64,000 bases of DNA. Origin: Verrucomicrobiales bacterium (GTDB lineage Bacteria > Verrucomicrobiota > Verrucomicrobiia > Verrucomicrobiales > DEV007). The first letter of the stretch is position 1, and every line of letters starts with the position of its first letter. The notes under the pieces were generated by a model, which saw only the letters and a list, made by a program, of their open reading frames with translations, had not been told where the DNA came from and did no database searches. Position numbers and translations under genes: made by a program. Positions 8,922 to 16,637 of this stretch are shown in pieces. The stretch covers positions 1 to 64,000 of the forward strand of contig JARGPI010000008.1 in assembly GCA_029213005.1 (NCBI GenBank), written 5' to 3'.

Positions 8922-10220
8922 CTAAAAATCATCAAGTCTCCGACCCTCAATTTGCGAGTGATTAACGATTTTTTTACACAGGTCATCGACCACCGGGTGG
9001 CTGATTTTCAGCGCTTTCATTTCCTCATTCACCGTCGCAGCCTCTTTCACGATTGATTCGCTGATTTCCCGAATTTTCGTTCCCAGTTGTTTTTCGTTAA
9101 TCTGCCACTCCCGCGCCGCTTTTTCCCAGGCCGACTTACCTATTTCGCTGAATTTGTAGCGATTCCCGATCTTCATCGCGAGCCGCGTTTTCCGCTCGTT
9201 GTACAGATGGCTGTAGGGGAAAACACTGGCAATGTCATAAAGCGGAGCGAGGCGGACCTGGCCGCGCGGGGCGATCAGAAAGGAATAATTCTTGGCGTGA
9301 GCATCGGTCCCGCCGATCAGGAAATTAAAAATCAAGGCGTCGATAAACCGGTTCTGATCTTTGACCGGACTGGAGGAGTTCGCGAGGATGTGATTGATGA
9401 TATCCGACGGTGAAGGCCCGCCTTCCCGCTGGTATTTGAGACGGGGATGGCAGCCCAGTGACTGACACATATCCTCCTGATGAATTCGCCGGACTTTTCC
9501 TCCCGAGCGAATCCGGTCGTATCGCTCCACGACAATAACGGAGCGGTCTCCAATCATCTGGACATCGGACTTGGCCGCGATGAATCCGAGTTTTTCCGCC
9601 AGTTTCAGACAAAAATGCTCATTTTCGGCGTGTCCATTGAGGTCACTGCCACTCGGTTTTAAAATATGGGTCGTCGGCATGGTTCCCGAGGGCACTCCCC
9701 ACCGGTCCCCTTCCTGATCGTGAAATAGTGCGATCTTTGGCTGAGCGCCTGCGAGACTGAACTGGCCTTCCGTTCCGCCGAGACGAGTCGCGCCATGGTT
9801 TTTCATCAGCAGATCGATTCGCTCAGCCAAACCATCCGGCTCCAGCCAGGCCACTTGCCCATGGTCCGCTCCGGAAACGTAGTCATCGAGCCGTTGCGGG
9901 GTGACAAACTGGATCGCTCCCGCGCAGTCCTCTCCGACATGCGCCAACAACCGGAAGGAGTTTCGGGCAGAGACGTTAAACCGCTTTGACCACTCATCGA
10001 GGACCAGTGGATTATCCGGCAACAGCCCGACCACAAATGCCTCCACCACGGCATGGGAAAACGACCCACCGGACAGTGGCATACTTAAAGACAGCGGATA
10101 CCCATGACCGGCATTGGCCCAGACTTCGTCATAAGTGAAGTTAAACCGGTCGGTTTTTGGATCCCGGGAAAGCTGCCCGACGACCTTTCCGTCGACCACG
10201 GCGTGAAGCGATTCTGTCAT
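8922..10220 (-). CDS. hipA: HipA-family serine/threonine kinase toxin
   Basis: Toxin of a HipBA-type type II toxin-antitoxin system. E. coli HipA phosphorylates glutamyl-tRNA synthetase and induces dormancy. The protein has the HipA N-terminal domain (LSLSMPL, VVGLLPDN at 63-70), the FSLAGAQPK block carrying the regulatory Ser (about 155), the catalytic TDAHAKN (Asp306, Asn311) and the metal-binding LYDIASVFPY (Asp329). These sit close to the E. coli positions Ser150, Asp309, Asn314 and Asp332, and the length of 432 is near the usual 440, so the toxin looks intact. It starts 4 bp after the hipB stop, which implies one transcript. Confidence 0.93.
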   Translation of the reverse strand: MTESLHAVVDGKVVGQLSRDPKTDRFNFTYDEVWANAGHGYPLSLSMPLSGGSFSHAVVEAFVVGLLPDNPLVLDEWSKRFNVSARNSFRLLAHVGEDCAGAIQFVTPQRLDDYVSGADHGQVAWLEPDGLAERIDLLMKNHGATRLGGTEGQFSLAGAQPKIALFHDQEGDRWGVPSGTMPTTHILKPSGSDLNGHAENEHFCLKLAEKLGFIAAKSDVQMIGDRSVIVVERYDRIRSGGKVRRIHQEDMCQSLGCHPRLKYQREGGPSPSDIINHILANSSSPVKDQNRFIDALIFNFLIGGTDAHAKNYSFLIAPRGQVRLAPLYDIASVFPYSHLYNERKTRLAMKIGNRYKFSEIGKSAWEKAAREWQINEKQLGTKIREISESIVKEAATVNEEMKALKISHPVVDDLCKKIVNHSQIEGRRLDDF

Positions 10221-10224
10221 GGAT

Positions 10225-10497
10225 TCAGTCGGCTTCGCCCAGAATCGAGCTCAGGTCAATTTCCTCTTCCTCCGTGGCGGCAACTCCGGGTTGCGGATCG
10301 ACCTCCAGAGTGATATCCAGCGCGCGAAGTGCCCGAAAAACCAGACCGATGTGAGCGGTGCTTTTTCCCTTCTCAAACTGAACAATCCAGAGTCGCTGCA
10401 CCCCGGTTTCATCGGCCAGCTTCTGCTGACTCCAACCCAGTGCGTTTCGCCGGGACTTAACGAGAGCCCCCAGTTCTTTGACTGATCGAATTTGCAT
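10225..10497 (-). CDS. hipB: HipB-family antitoxin and autorepressor
   Basis: A 90-residue Xre-type helix-turn-helix protein: ELGALVKSRRNALGWSQQKL is the first part of the fold and GVQRLWIVQFEKGKST the recognition helix region. HipB proteins neutralise HipA and repress their own operon by binding paired palindromes upstream. Here two 16-bp near-palindromes lie at 10517-10532 and 10544-10559, only 19 bp before the start codon, as expected for autoregulation. The C-terminus is acidic (EEEEIDLSSILGEAD), which is typical of a flexible degradable tail. The same two-operator block recurs at 13397-13439 near two oxidoreductase genes. Confidence 0.92.
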   Translation of the reverse strand: MQIRSVKELGALVKSRRNALGWSQQKLADETGVQRLWIVQFEKGKSTAHIGLVFRALRALDITLEVDPQPGVAATEEEEIDLSSILGEAD

Positions 10498-10516
10498 CGT
10501 GATCCCAGTTTAACAG

Positions 10517-10559
10517 GTATGCGATCACATACAAGCCAAAGATGTATTCGAACGCATAC
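10517..10559. promoter_or_regulatory. Predicted HipB double operator
   Basis: Two 16-bp dyads, GTATGCGATCACATAC (10517-10532) and GTATTCGAACGCATAC (10544-10559), start to start 27 bp, directly upstream of hipB. The half-sites GTAT(G/T)CGA and the 27-bp spacing match the block at 13397-13439. On the minus strand a possible -35 TTGGCT and -10 TGTTAA flank the inner site with an 18-bp spacer, so bound protein would block the promoter. Confidence 0.75.
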
Positions 10560-10591
10560 TTTTACAATTAGCGGCGATCTGACTGGAAACC

Positions 10592-10619
10592 AAAAAGCCC
10601 GGAGCATTGCCCCGGGCTT
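10592..10619 (-). terminator. Intrinsic terminator of the Gfo/Idh/MocA operon
   Basis: Arms AAGCCCGG (10595-10602) and CCGGGCTT (10612-10619) form an 8-bp stem. Read on the minus strand, it is followed by a run of five T. It lies about 40 bp after the stop of the oxidoreductase gene at 10660, and it would isolate that gene from the hipBA promoter. Confidence 0.82.
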
Positions 10620-10659
10620 GGAATTATCAGCCCTCTCAGGCGATGATTGAAACTTCTTC

Positions 10660-12027
10660 CTAGCTGATCGTCGGCGGGGCGAAACCTTCGCGGTAGGTGC
10701 GGGACAGGAGTTGGGCGTTGGCTTCTTCGTGATTGGTGAAGCGGTAATTTGCCGCGTCCCAATGCAGTTCCTGACCGGGGAAACGGGTCGCTTTAGTGGC
10801 GAGCAGGGCAGGTTCGGTGATATCAGAACCGATACCGAACGGAGTCCAAAGCGGTTTTTCGGTGCCAAGACAGCAGTCCGCCCAGTCTTTCCAGTGGTCA
10901 CGGGGCCCCACTTCGGGAAGTGGCTCGTTTTCGACCAGTTTGCCTTTGCGATAGATCTCCATCTTTCCTCCGGGCTCAAGCAGCAGAGCGCCTTCTTCAC
11001 AAACCACCATGGTGCAGGTTCCGGTGATATTTGAAACCGGTAAGCCAAGTGCCGCAAAGGAAGGACGGATCTTGCTATCGCAGAAGCTGAGCACAAATTC
11101 GTCTCCGGCAAAATTGTCACCACCGGGATAGGTAATCGTCGCGCGGTTGTAACCGGAATGACACTCGTTGGACGGCTTCATCGTATCGGTCTGCACGGCG
11201 GTCGGCGACTTCATGTCGTAGGCAAAATAGAGCAGGTCGATGACGTGGCATCCCCAGTCGGCGAGCATACCGCCACCGGTTTCCCAGTAGGAGCGCCAGC
11301 GACGCGGATGAAGATCTTCACTGTAGGGCATCGCTTCGGTGAGCGGTCCATTCCAGAGATCCCAGTTCAGCGTTCCGGGAACCGGTTTGGCAGCGGTTAC
11401 CGGGCTCCAGGGATCCACAAAATACATGCCGCGGCTCATTCCACCGGTCCAGATATGGGCTTCCACGGGACGACCGAGGCGGTTTTCTTTCAGAATTTCC
11501 ACCGCCTGCATCCGGCCGGTGAGACAGGCCCGCTGATTACCCATCTGAGTATAAAGATCGGGACGCGCCGCGGTTGCTTCGCGAATAATCCGCAGTTCAT
11601 CGAGCTGGTGAACGAGTGGTTTCTGACCGTAGACATGTTTCCCATGCTTCAGAGCAGTCGTCATCATCGGGCAGTGATGGAAATCCGGTGTATCGACGAT
11701 CACCGCATCGAACTTGTCGACTTTATCAGCAAAGGCATCGCGATAATCGGTGACCCGCCACGCATCTCCGTAGCCTTCCTGCACTTTGGCGTAGGCCGTT
11801 TCGTCCACATCGCAAAAACCGACGAACTCCACCATGGGATGGTCCTTGAGCGCTTTCCGCTGGAGGTTTCCGATACCGTTCACTCCAATTTGGAAAATCT
11901 GGAGCTTGCTGTTTTTATTGGCAGCGGCGCGGACGGTTGCGGCGTTTGAGGCGACCGCTCCGGCACCGAGCACGGCGGCTGAACGCAGAAAACCACGGCG
12001 ACTTGGCTGATTGTTATCAGATTTCAT
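10660..12027 (-). CDS. Gfo/Idh/MocA-family oxidoreductase, Tat-exported
   Basis: A 455-residue NAD(P)-dependent sugar oxidoreductase-like protein. A Tat signal (SRRGFLRSAAVLGAGAVASN) is followed by the Rossmann start LQIFQIGVNGIGNL, the block DAVIVDTPDFHHCPM and KHVYGQKPLVHQLDE, where the usual EKP is QKP. The C-terminal domain contains GGGMLADWGCHVIDLLYFAY, the usual binding face for the sugar. Exported members are very common in Verrucomicrobia and are thought to use a tightly bound cofactor, as in glucose-fructose oxidoreductase. The substrate is unknown. It follows a second, non-exported family member (12085-13341) by 57 bp and is probably in one operon with it. Confidence 0.88.
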   Translation of the reverse strand: MKSDNNQPSRRGFLRSAAVLGAGAVASNAATVRAAANKNSKLQIFQIGVNGIGNLQRKALKDHPMVEFVGFCDVDETAYAKVQEGYGDAWRVTDYRDAFADKVDKFDAVIVDTPDFHHCPMMTTALKHGKHVYGQKPLVHQLDELRIIREATAARPDLYTQMGNQRACLTGRMQAVEILKENRLGRPVEAHIWTGGMSRGMYFVDPWSPVTAAKPVPGTLNWDLWNGPLTEAMPYSEDLHPRRWRSYWETGGGMLADWGCHVIDLLYFAYDMKSPTAVQTDTMKPSNECHSGYNRATITYPGGDNFAGDEFVLSFCDSKIRPSFAALGLPVSNITGTCTMVVCEEGALLLEPGGKMEIYRKGKLVENEPLPEVGPRDHWKDWADCCLGTEKPLWTPFGIGSDITEPALLATKATRFPGQELHWDAANYRFTNHEEANAQLLSRTYREGFAPPTIS

Positions 12028-12084
12028 AAGGCGGCAAACCTAGTCGTTGAACCATTTCATCGCGACAGGCGTCTTCGTGGTCAG

Positions 12085-13341
12085 TTAATCCAAAGAAAGT
12101 TCCCAACCTTTCCGATAGGTCTTTGTCAGGTATTGATTCGCCTCCGGGAGGTTGGTCACGCTCAGGGACGCGGCATCCCACTGCAACGTTTCCCCGGGAA
12201 AGTGAACCGCCACGTTCCCGAGCTGAACCGCTTCGGTCAACGGTCCTGCGTAGGCGAAGTTGTCGGAGATGTCCGGATTGCCCGCGAGACAGGCATCCAC
12301 CCAGTCATGCCAGTGGTGGGCCGGCCCCGGGTCCGGGAGTTCATACCCGGCGAAGTCGGCTTCAGGATAAAGTTTCGGGGTCCCCCAGTGCGGCAACAGC
12401 AAGTGCCCCTCGGTTCCGACAATTAGAGAGGCTGGTTGGAGGAGGCTGTCCATCGCCGGCACCCCGGCCAGTTTGATTTTGGGACGCAACCCGCCATCGT
12501 ACCAGGTGATTTTCAAGGTATCGCTCTCGGTATATTCCGTCCCCGGGTAGAGATACTCAATGGTTTCCCGGGCGGGCCAGACGTGATCATTTAGGCCGGA
12601 ATGCTCGGATTTGATCGAAATGGGATCGGTTAAATTCAAAGCGGTGTATAAGGGGTCGAGCAGGTGGCAACCGTTATCACCAATGGAGCCGGAACCGTAA
12701 TTCTGCCAGTCCCGCCAGCTGAAGGGATGGTAAACTTTTTCGCCTCCGTATTCGCTGAACGGAGCGGGACCGATCCATTGGTCCCAATCGAGCTCCGGAG
12801 GAACCGGGTCCGAGCTTTCCGGCGGATCGAGCAAACCGGCGCGACCGTGCCCCATTGCCGAGATCCACGTATGGACCTCTTTTACCTTACCGATCTTCTT
12901 TTCATTCTGGATGATCAGTTTCGCCATCCGATACTGAGGCTCGGAATGGATCTGATTGCCCATCCGGGTCACATTGCCGTGCTTTTTTGCGAGAGCGGCA
13001 ATCTGTCTCGCCTCCCAAACGGTGTGAGTGAGGGGCTTCTGACAATAAACATGCAAGCCCCGGCGCAGTGCTTCCGCGGTGATCACGGCGTGGGAATGAT
13101 CCGGAACGGTCACATTGACGGCATCAATCTTGCCATCGAGCTGATCAAACATCTCACGGTAGTCGGAAAACTTCGGACGCCCCGGCCATTTCTTTTCGGC
13201 ATAATCAAAGTGCCTCGAATCGACATCGCAAAACGCGACCATTTCGACCTGAGGGTGGGATCCGATGGTGGAAACATCCTTCCAGCCCATGTTCCGGACT
13301 CCGATACCGGCAAAACGCAATTTCTCTTTTGAAGCAGCCAT
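12085..13341 (-). CDS. Gfo/Idh/MocA-family oxidoreductase, no clear signal
   Basis: A 418-residue relative of the gene downstream (10660-12027), with the Rossmann start LRFAGIGVRNMGWKD, the block DAVNVTVPDHSHAVIT and LHVYCQKPLTHTVWEAR. The C-terminal domain has YGSGSIGDNGCHLLDPLY, equivalent to the neighbour's GGGMLADWGCHVIDLLY, and both end with DAA.L.VTN.(E/Q)AN, so the pair are clearly paralogues. Unlike its neighbour it has no twin-arginine segment, and it starts directly with the fold, so it is probably cytoplasmic unless the true start lies elsewhere. A HipB-like double operator sits 56 bp upstream of the start codon, between this gene and the mutL stop. Confidence 0.86.
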   Translation of the reverse strand: MAASKEKLRFAGIGVRNMGWKDVSTIGSHPQVEMVAFCDVDSRHFDYAEKKWPGRPKFSDYREMFDQLDGKIDAVNVTVPDHSHAVITAEALRRGLHVYCQKPLTHTVWEARQIAALAKKHGNVTRMGNQIHSEPQYRMAKLIIQNEKKIGKVKEVHTWISAMGHGRAGLLDPPESSDPVPPELDWDQWIGPAPFSEYGGEKVYHPFSWRDWQNYGSGSIGDNGCHLLDPLYTALNLTDPISIKSEHSGLNDHVWPARETIEYLYPGTEYTESDTLKITWYDGGLRPKIKLAGVPAMDSLLQPASLIVGTEGHLLLPHWGTPKLYPEADFAGYELPDPGPAHHWHDWVDACLAGNPDISDNFAYAGPLTEAVQLGNVAVHFPGETLQWDAASLSVTNLPEANQYLTKTYRKGWELSLD

Positions 13342-13396
13342 ACCGGTACCATGCCGACTTTCAGCCAGCGCGCCCGGACCTCTACAGGCTATTGGT

Positions 13397-13439
13397 GTAT
13401 GCGAACGAATACATCAAGCAACAGTATTCGATCGCATAC
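13397..13439. promoter_or_regulatory. Second HipB-like double operator, after mutL
   Basis: Two dyads, GTATGCGAACGAATAC (13397-13412) and GTATTCGATCGCATAC (13424-13439), again exactly 27 bp start to start. They are followed by TTTTA, as the hipB block is. The block lies between the mutL stop (13442) and the start of the oxidoreductase at 13341. It either places the oxidoreductase pair under HipB control or is one of two flanking direct repeats left by an insertion. Confidence 0.7.
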
Positions 13440-13441
13440 TT

Positions 13442-15358
13442 TTAAACCCGGCGACCGAATTTCCGATCCAGCTCAGCGTAGGTGATTTGAATCAAAGTCG
13501 GCCGACCGTGAGGGCAGCAATACGGCATATCGCACTTCAGCAAATCTTCCAAAAGTCGCTGCAACTCCTCCAGGTGAAGTGGGTCGTTTGCCTTGATCGC
13601 ATGACGGCACACCGTGGTCGCCACCATGTCTTCGCCGAGCCTCATTTTCGACATTTTGTCGCTGTCTTTGCGGATCTCATCGATCACGTTGTGAATAAAT
13701 CCCTCGGGATCATCACTTTTCAGAAAGGTCGGTAACGCATCGATTTTCAGGGTGTTGCTACCGAAAGGCTCGGCTCCGAAGCCCAACTTACTCAACACCT
13801 CGGTGTTCTGGGAAATGAGGTCAAAATCCCGCGGAGCCAACTCCATCGTGATCGGCGTGAGGAGCCGCTGCGACGGGACATCTTCGGTTTCCATTCGACG
13901 CATCATCTCTTCAAAAAGGACCCGTTCGTGTGCGCCGTGCTGATCCATCAGGACCAGGCCTTCCTTACTTTCCATCAGGACGTAGAGCTTACCGAGGACG
14001 CCGAGAATGTGGTAATCTTCCGCTTTGAGACCGCCATCCTCCTCCGGCTCATCCTGAGTCTCCGCTACGGGCGGACTTTTCGGAAGCTCCGGATCGGTCG
14101 TTGGTGCCGTTTCCGCCACGGTCGTTGCTGACTCGCTTTTTTCGGACGGTACCCGGTTCACTTCCGGACTGTACCCTGTACGGTCCGGGACTGTACCCTG
14201 TACAGTCGAAGGACCCGGGTTCTGAACCCAGTCATTTCTAAGTGATCGCTGCTCGGCTTCGGGAATCAGGCTGGGCTGGACGACCGTTTCCTCTTCATAA
14301 ACGGGCTGAGGTTTCGACTTTGTTTTATCCGTTCCGGTGAGTCCCACTCCTGCAACGGGACGCCGCATTTGTTTTCTCAGCGTTTCCTGGACCGCCATGA
14401 CGATCGCATCCTGCACTCCGAAGCCATCGTGAAAGCGGACTTCTTTTTTGGCGGGGTGAACGTTCACGTCGACCGCTGTCGGATCCATTTCGAGAAAGAC
14501 AAAGGTCACCGGATACTGCCCTTTCATCAAAGCGGTATGGTAGCCTTCGCGAAGCGCCCGGGTCAGCATGATCGCCTCGACCGGACGACCATTCAGAAAG
14601 GTAAACTGCTGTTTGCGATCGCTTCGTCCCATTCCGGGAGGGCCGATAAATCCCCGCACGGTGATGCCGTTGTGTGTGAATGGCTCCAGTTCGAGGAGAC
14701 GGGAAGCGAGATCGTTCCCGCTGAGCCCGGCGATCCGTTCTCTCAATTTCGTCGTCGCGGGCAGTTGAAACACGAGGCGGTCACCGCTGACGAGAGCGAA
14801 GCGGATGTTTTCGTGGGCGATGGCCTGCGTCCGGACCACCTGTTCCAAATGGGAAAATTCGGTGTTCTCGGTGCGGAGAAACTTTTTGCGGGCGGGAAGA
14901 TTAAAAAACAGAGAGCGCACTTCGATCTGAGTCCCGGCCTGTTCGCCGCAATCTTTTACGCTGATCACTTTCCCCCCATTGATCACAATCTCCGTTCCGG
15001 TGATGGAATCGGGCTCCCGCGTGGTGAGGCGAAATTTGGAAACACTCGCGATGCTGGGAATCGCCTCCCCCCGGAAACCGAGGGTGCAGATCGCGGCGAG
15101 ATCTTCTTTTGATCGGATTTTCGAGGTCGCATTCCGCTCCAGACACATCAGAGCATCGTCACGATTCATCCCGCAACCATCGTCAGTCACCCGGATGAGA
15201 GCGATTCCGCCCCGCTGGATCCGGATTTCGATATTCGACGCACCGGCATCGATACTGTTCTCAACGAGTTCCTTAACCACAGAGCTGGGTCGTTCCACAA
15301 CCTCACCGGCAGCGACCTGGCTGGCAAGAGCCTCAGACAAAAGACGAATTTTTCCCAT
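13442..15358 (-). CDS. mutL: DNA mismatch repair protein MutL
   Basis: MutL couples mismatch recognition by MutS to strand removal. The N-terminal GHKL ATPase is complete: VVKELVENSIDAGASNIEI, IRVTDDGCGM, TLGFRGEAIPSIASVS and the ATP-lid region, then NGRPVE and VDVNVHPAKKEVRF. The C-terminal dimerisation domain (about 440-638) contains VLMDQHGAHERVLFEEMMRR and ATTVCRHAIKAND, and ends with CPHGRPTLIQITYAELDRKF. I do not see the DQHAxxExxxYE endonuclease motif in standard form (it reads DQHGAHERVLFEE), so nicking activity is unclear. The linker (about 345-440) is Pro/Glu-rich and includes a stretch encoded by the 22-bp repeat array at 14149-14203. The length of 638 is normal. Confidence 0.95.
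   Translation of the reverse strand: MGKIRLLSEALASQVAAGEVVERPSSVVKELVENSIDAGASNIEIRIQRGGIALIRVTDDGCGMNRDDALMCLERNATSKIRSKEDLAAICTLGFRGEAIPSIASVSKFRLTTREPDSITGTEIVINGGKVISVKDCGEQAGTQIEVRSLFFNLPARKKFLRTENTEFSHLEQVVRTQAIAHENIRFALVSGDRLVFQLPATTKLRERIAGLSGNDLASRLLELEPFTHNGITVRGFIGPPGMGRSDRKQQFTFLNGRPVEAIMLTRALREGYHTALMKGQYPVTFVFLEMDPTAVDVNVHPAKKEVRFHDGFGVQDAIVMAVQETLRKQMRRPVAGVGLTGTDKTKSKPQPVYEEETVVQPSLIPEAEQRSLRNDWVQNPGPSTVQGTVPDRTGYSPEVNRVPSEKSESATTVAETAPTTDPELPKSPPVAETQDEPEEDGGLKAEDYHILGVLGKLYVLMESKEGLVLMDQHGAHERVLFEEMMRRMETEDVPSQRLLTPITMELAPRDFDLISQNTEVLSKLGFGAEPFGSNTLKIDALPTFLKSDDPEGFIHNVIDEIRKDSDKMSKMRLGEDMVATTVCRHAIKANDPLHLEELQRLLEDLLKCDMPYCCPHGRPTLIQITYAELDRKFGRRV
14149..14206. repeat. 22-bp-period palindromic array, locus 2, inside mutL
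   Basis: Three units at 14149 (GTACCCGGTTC, degenerate), 14171 (GTACCCTGTAC) and 14193 (GTACCCTGTAC), spaced exactly 22 bp. The last has the complete dyad ACTGTACCCTGTACAGT at 14190-14206. It is translated in frame in the MutL linker as STVQGTVPDRTGYSPEV. Three units are 66 bp, which keeps the reading frame. This is the only one of the five arrays located within a gene. Confidence 0.85.
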
Positions 15359-15429
15359 AACGTTGCGCGCACCTTAGCCAAAAACCTCGAAAAGCCCAAC
15401 TTTCATTTACCTTATGGAAATCCGATTTA

Positions 15430-15460
15430 TTGGTGATTCCGCTCCATTCTGTCGTATAAT
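15430..15460 (+). promoter_or_regulatory. Possible sigma-70 promoter of the IscA-type gene, leaderless
   Basis: A perfect TATAAT lies at 15455-15460, with TTGGTG at 15430-15435 and a rather long 19-bp spacer. The start codon of the downstream gene is at 15466, only six bases after the -10 box. Transcription would therefore begin at or next to the ATG, giving a leaderless mRNA. Confidence 0.5.
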
Positions 15461-15465
15461 CTCTT

Positions 15466-15855
15466 ATGATCACCATTACTGATGCGGCAGCAACCGAACT
15501 GCGAAACATGCTCGATAGCCGGGGCGTTTCTCCTGAGGACGAAGGGCTGCGTTTATTTGTCGAGAAAGGTGGCTGTGCCGGAATGAGTTACGCAATGAAA
15601 GTCTCTCCACCGGAAGCAACCGACACAGTGGTTGAGAAAAACGGTGTCAAAGTTTTCGTCGATAAAGAGAGCGAAGAATACCTCGCCGGCATCAATCTGG
15701 ATTATGTCGATGCGTTGAACGACAGCGGTTTCAAGATTGAGAACCCTAACGCGGCTCGGAGCTGTGGCTGCGGAACCTCTTTTGAACCAACCCATGCCGA
15801 AGCCGAACCGGAATACGATCCTGAAACGATGGATGGCTCTGTGTGTGGCAACTGA
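15466..15855 (+). CDS. HesB/IscA/ErpA-type iron-sulfur carrier
   Basis: A 129-residue A-type carrier that takes part in assembly or delivery of Fe-S clusters. The three conserved cysteines are present: Cys37 in EKGGCAGMSYAM, and Cys100 and Cys102 in RSCGCGTSFEP. The start ITITDAAATELRNML and the segment NLDYVDALNDSGFKIENPNA are typical. There is an acidic tail of about 20 residues after the usual end, finishing CGN with one more cysteine. It stands alone, without isc or suf neighbours. Which of IscA, ErpA or SufA it corresponds to cannot be decided from one gene. Confidence 0.92.
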   Translation: MITITDAAATELRNMLDSRGVSPEDEGLRLFVEKGGCAGMSYAMKVSPPEATDTVVEKNGVKVFVDKESEEYLAGINLDYVDALNDSGFKIENPNAARSCGCGTSFEPTHAEAEPEYDPETMDGSVCGN

Positions 15856-15948
15856 GTTTTGATTCTCAATTAGTTTACCTGCCCGATGCGTTTTCTCGAA
15901 GATAGAGCCAGTACCTTCTCGGCGGCCCAGGTCATCGAAGAGGATGAA

Positions 15949-16632
15949 ATGAACAACCGGGGAAACCTCTTTACCTGGCTGATCGTCATTATGGTGCTGC
16001 TCGGGCTGAACATCGGGTCGTGGTCGTTTTGCAACATGGTCTTCGGCCACCCCGAGCACCCCTTCAGTTACGGATTGCTCACCAAACTGGAGAAGCTCGA
16101 TCCCTTAAAAGGCTTCACTTCCACCGCCGTTCCGGGTGGTAAATTCCGCTCCGCAAAGGATCTCTATACCGAAGCCTACCCATTTAAAAGGGCGCAACTC
16201 CGCGCCTACAACGGAATTTTAAAACGAAACTACCTGTGGAACTACAAAGAGCGCTCCCCCGCGACCTTTATCTATGGTGCCTACATCGTGGAGGAAATTC
16301 GCGCCCTCACCGAAACGGACTTGTTTCCTAAAGGGATCGTGATCACGGCCACCGCCTACAAATTTCCCGACGCAAAGGTGGAGTTAATTCTGCCGACCGC
16401 AGAACCTGTCGAAGTCGCCAATCAATACAAAATCGGCGATACACTGGAGATCGGTAAATCGTCGATGGCGGCCGCTGTGATCAATGCGGAGAAAGGCGGG
16501 CCCGATGATCCGATGAAATTTACCGCAGTGCCTCTCATCACCAAAAGCTCAAACGGTAACGATCTACCTTACAAGACCACCTCCGGTGAAACACTGCTGC
16601 TCCGCACTCCCGAGTGGCTCAATATAGATTAA
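15949..16632 (+). CDS. Hypothetical membrane-anchored protein (227 aa)
   Basis: The protein has one transmembrane segment at the N-terminus (NLFTWLIVIMVLLGLNIGSWSF) and a periplasmic or extracytoplasmic domain of about 190 residues. The soluble part has mixed beta content, with TFIYGAYIVEEIRALTE and GIVITATAYKFPDAKVELIL, and no catalytic motif that I recognise. I chose the ATG at 15949 because it follows GAGGATGAA at good spacing; an in-frame ATG at 15886 lacks a ribosome site. It follows the IscA-type gene on the same strand with a 93-bp gap, and ends 5 bp before the convergent argA stop. Function unknown. Confidence 0.65.
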   Translation: MNNRGNLFTWLIVIMVLLGLNIGSWSFCNMVFGHPEHPFSYGLLTKLEKLDPLKGFTSTAVPGGKFRSAKDLYTEAYPFKRAQLRAYNGILKRNYLWNYKERSPATFIYGAYIVEEIRALTETDLFPKGIVITATAYKFPDAKVELILPTAEPVEVANQYKIGDTLEIGKSSMAAAVINAEKGGPDDPMKFTAVPLITKSSNGNDLPYKTTSGETLLLRTPEWLNID

Positions 16633-16637
16633 CTCCC

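Noticed and set aside
11158..11949. Plus-strand frame of 263 codons opposite an oxidoreductase gene
   Set aside because: A shadow of the Gfo/Idh/MocA reading frame on the other strand.
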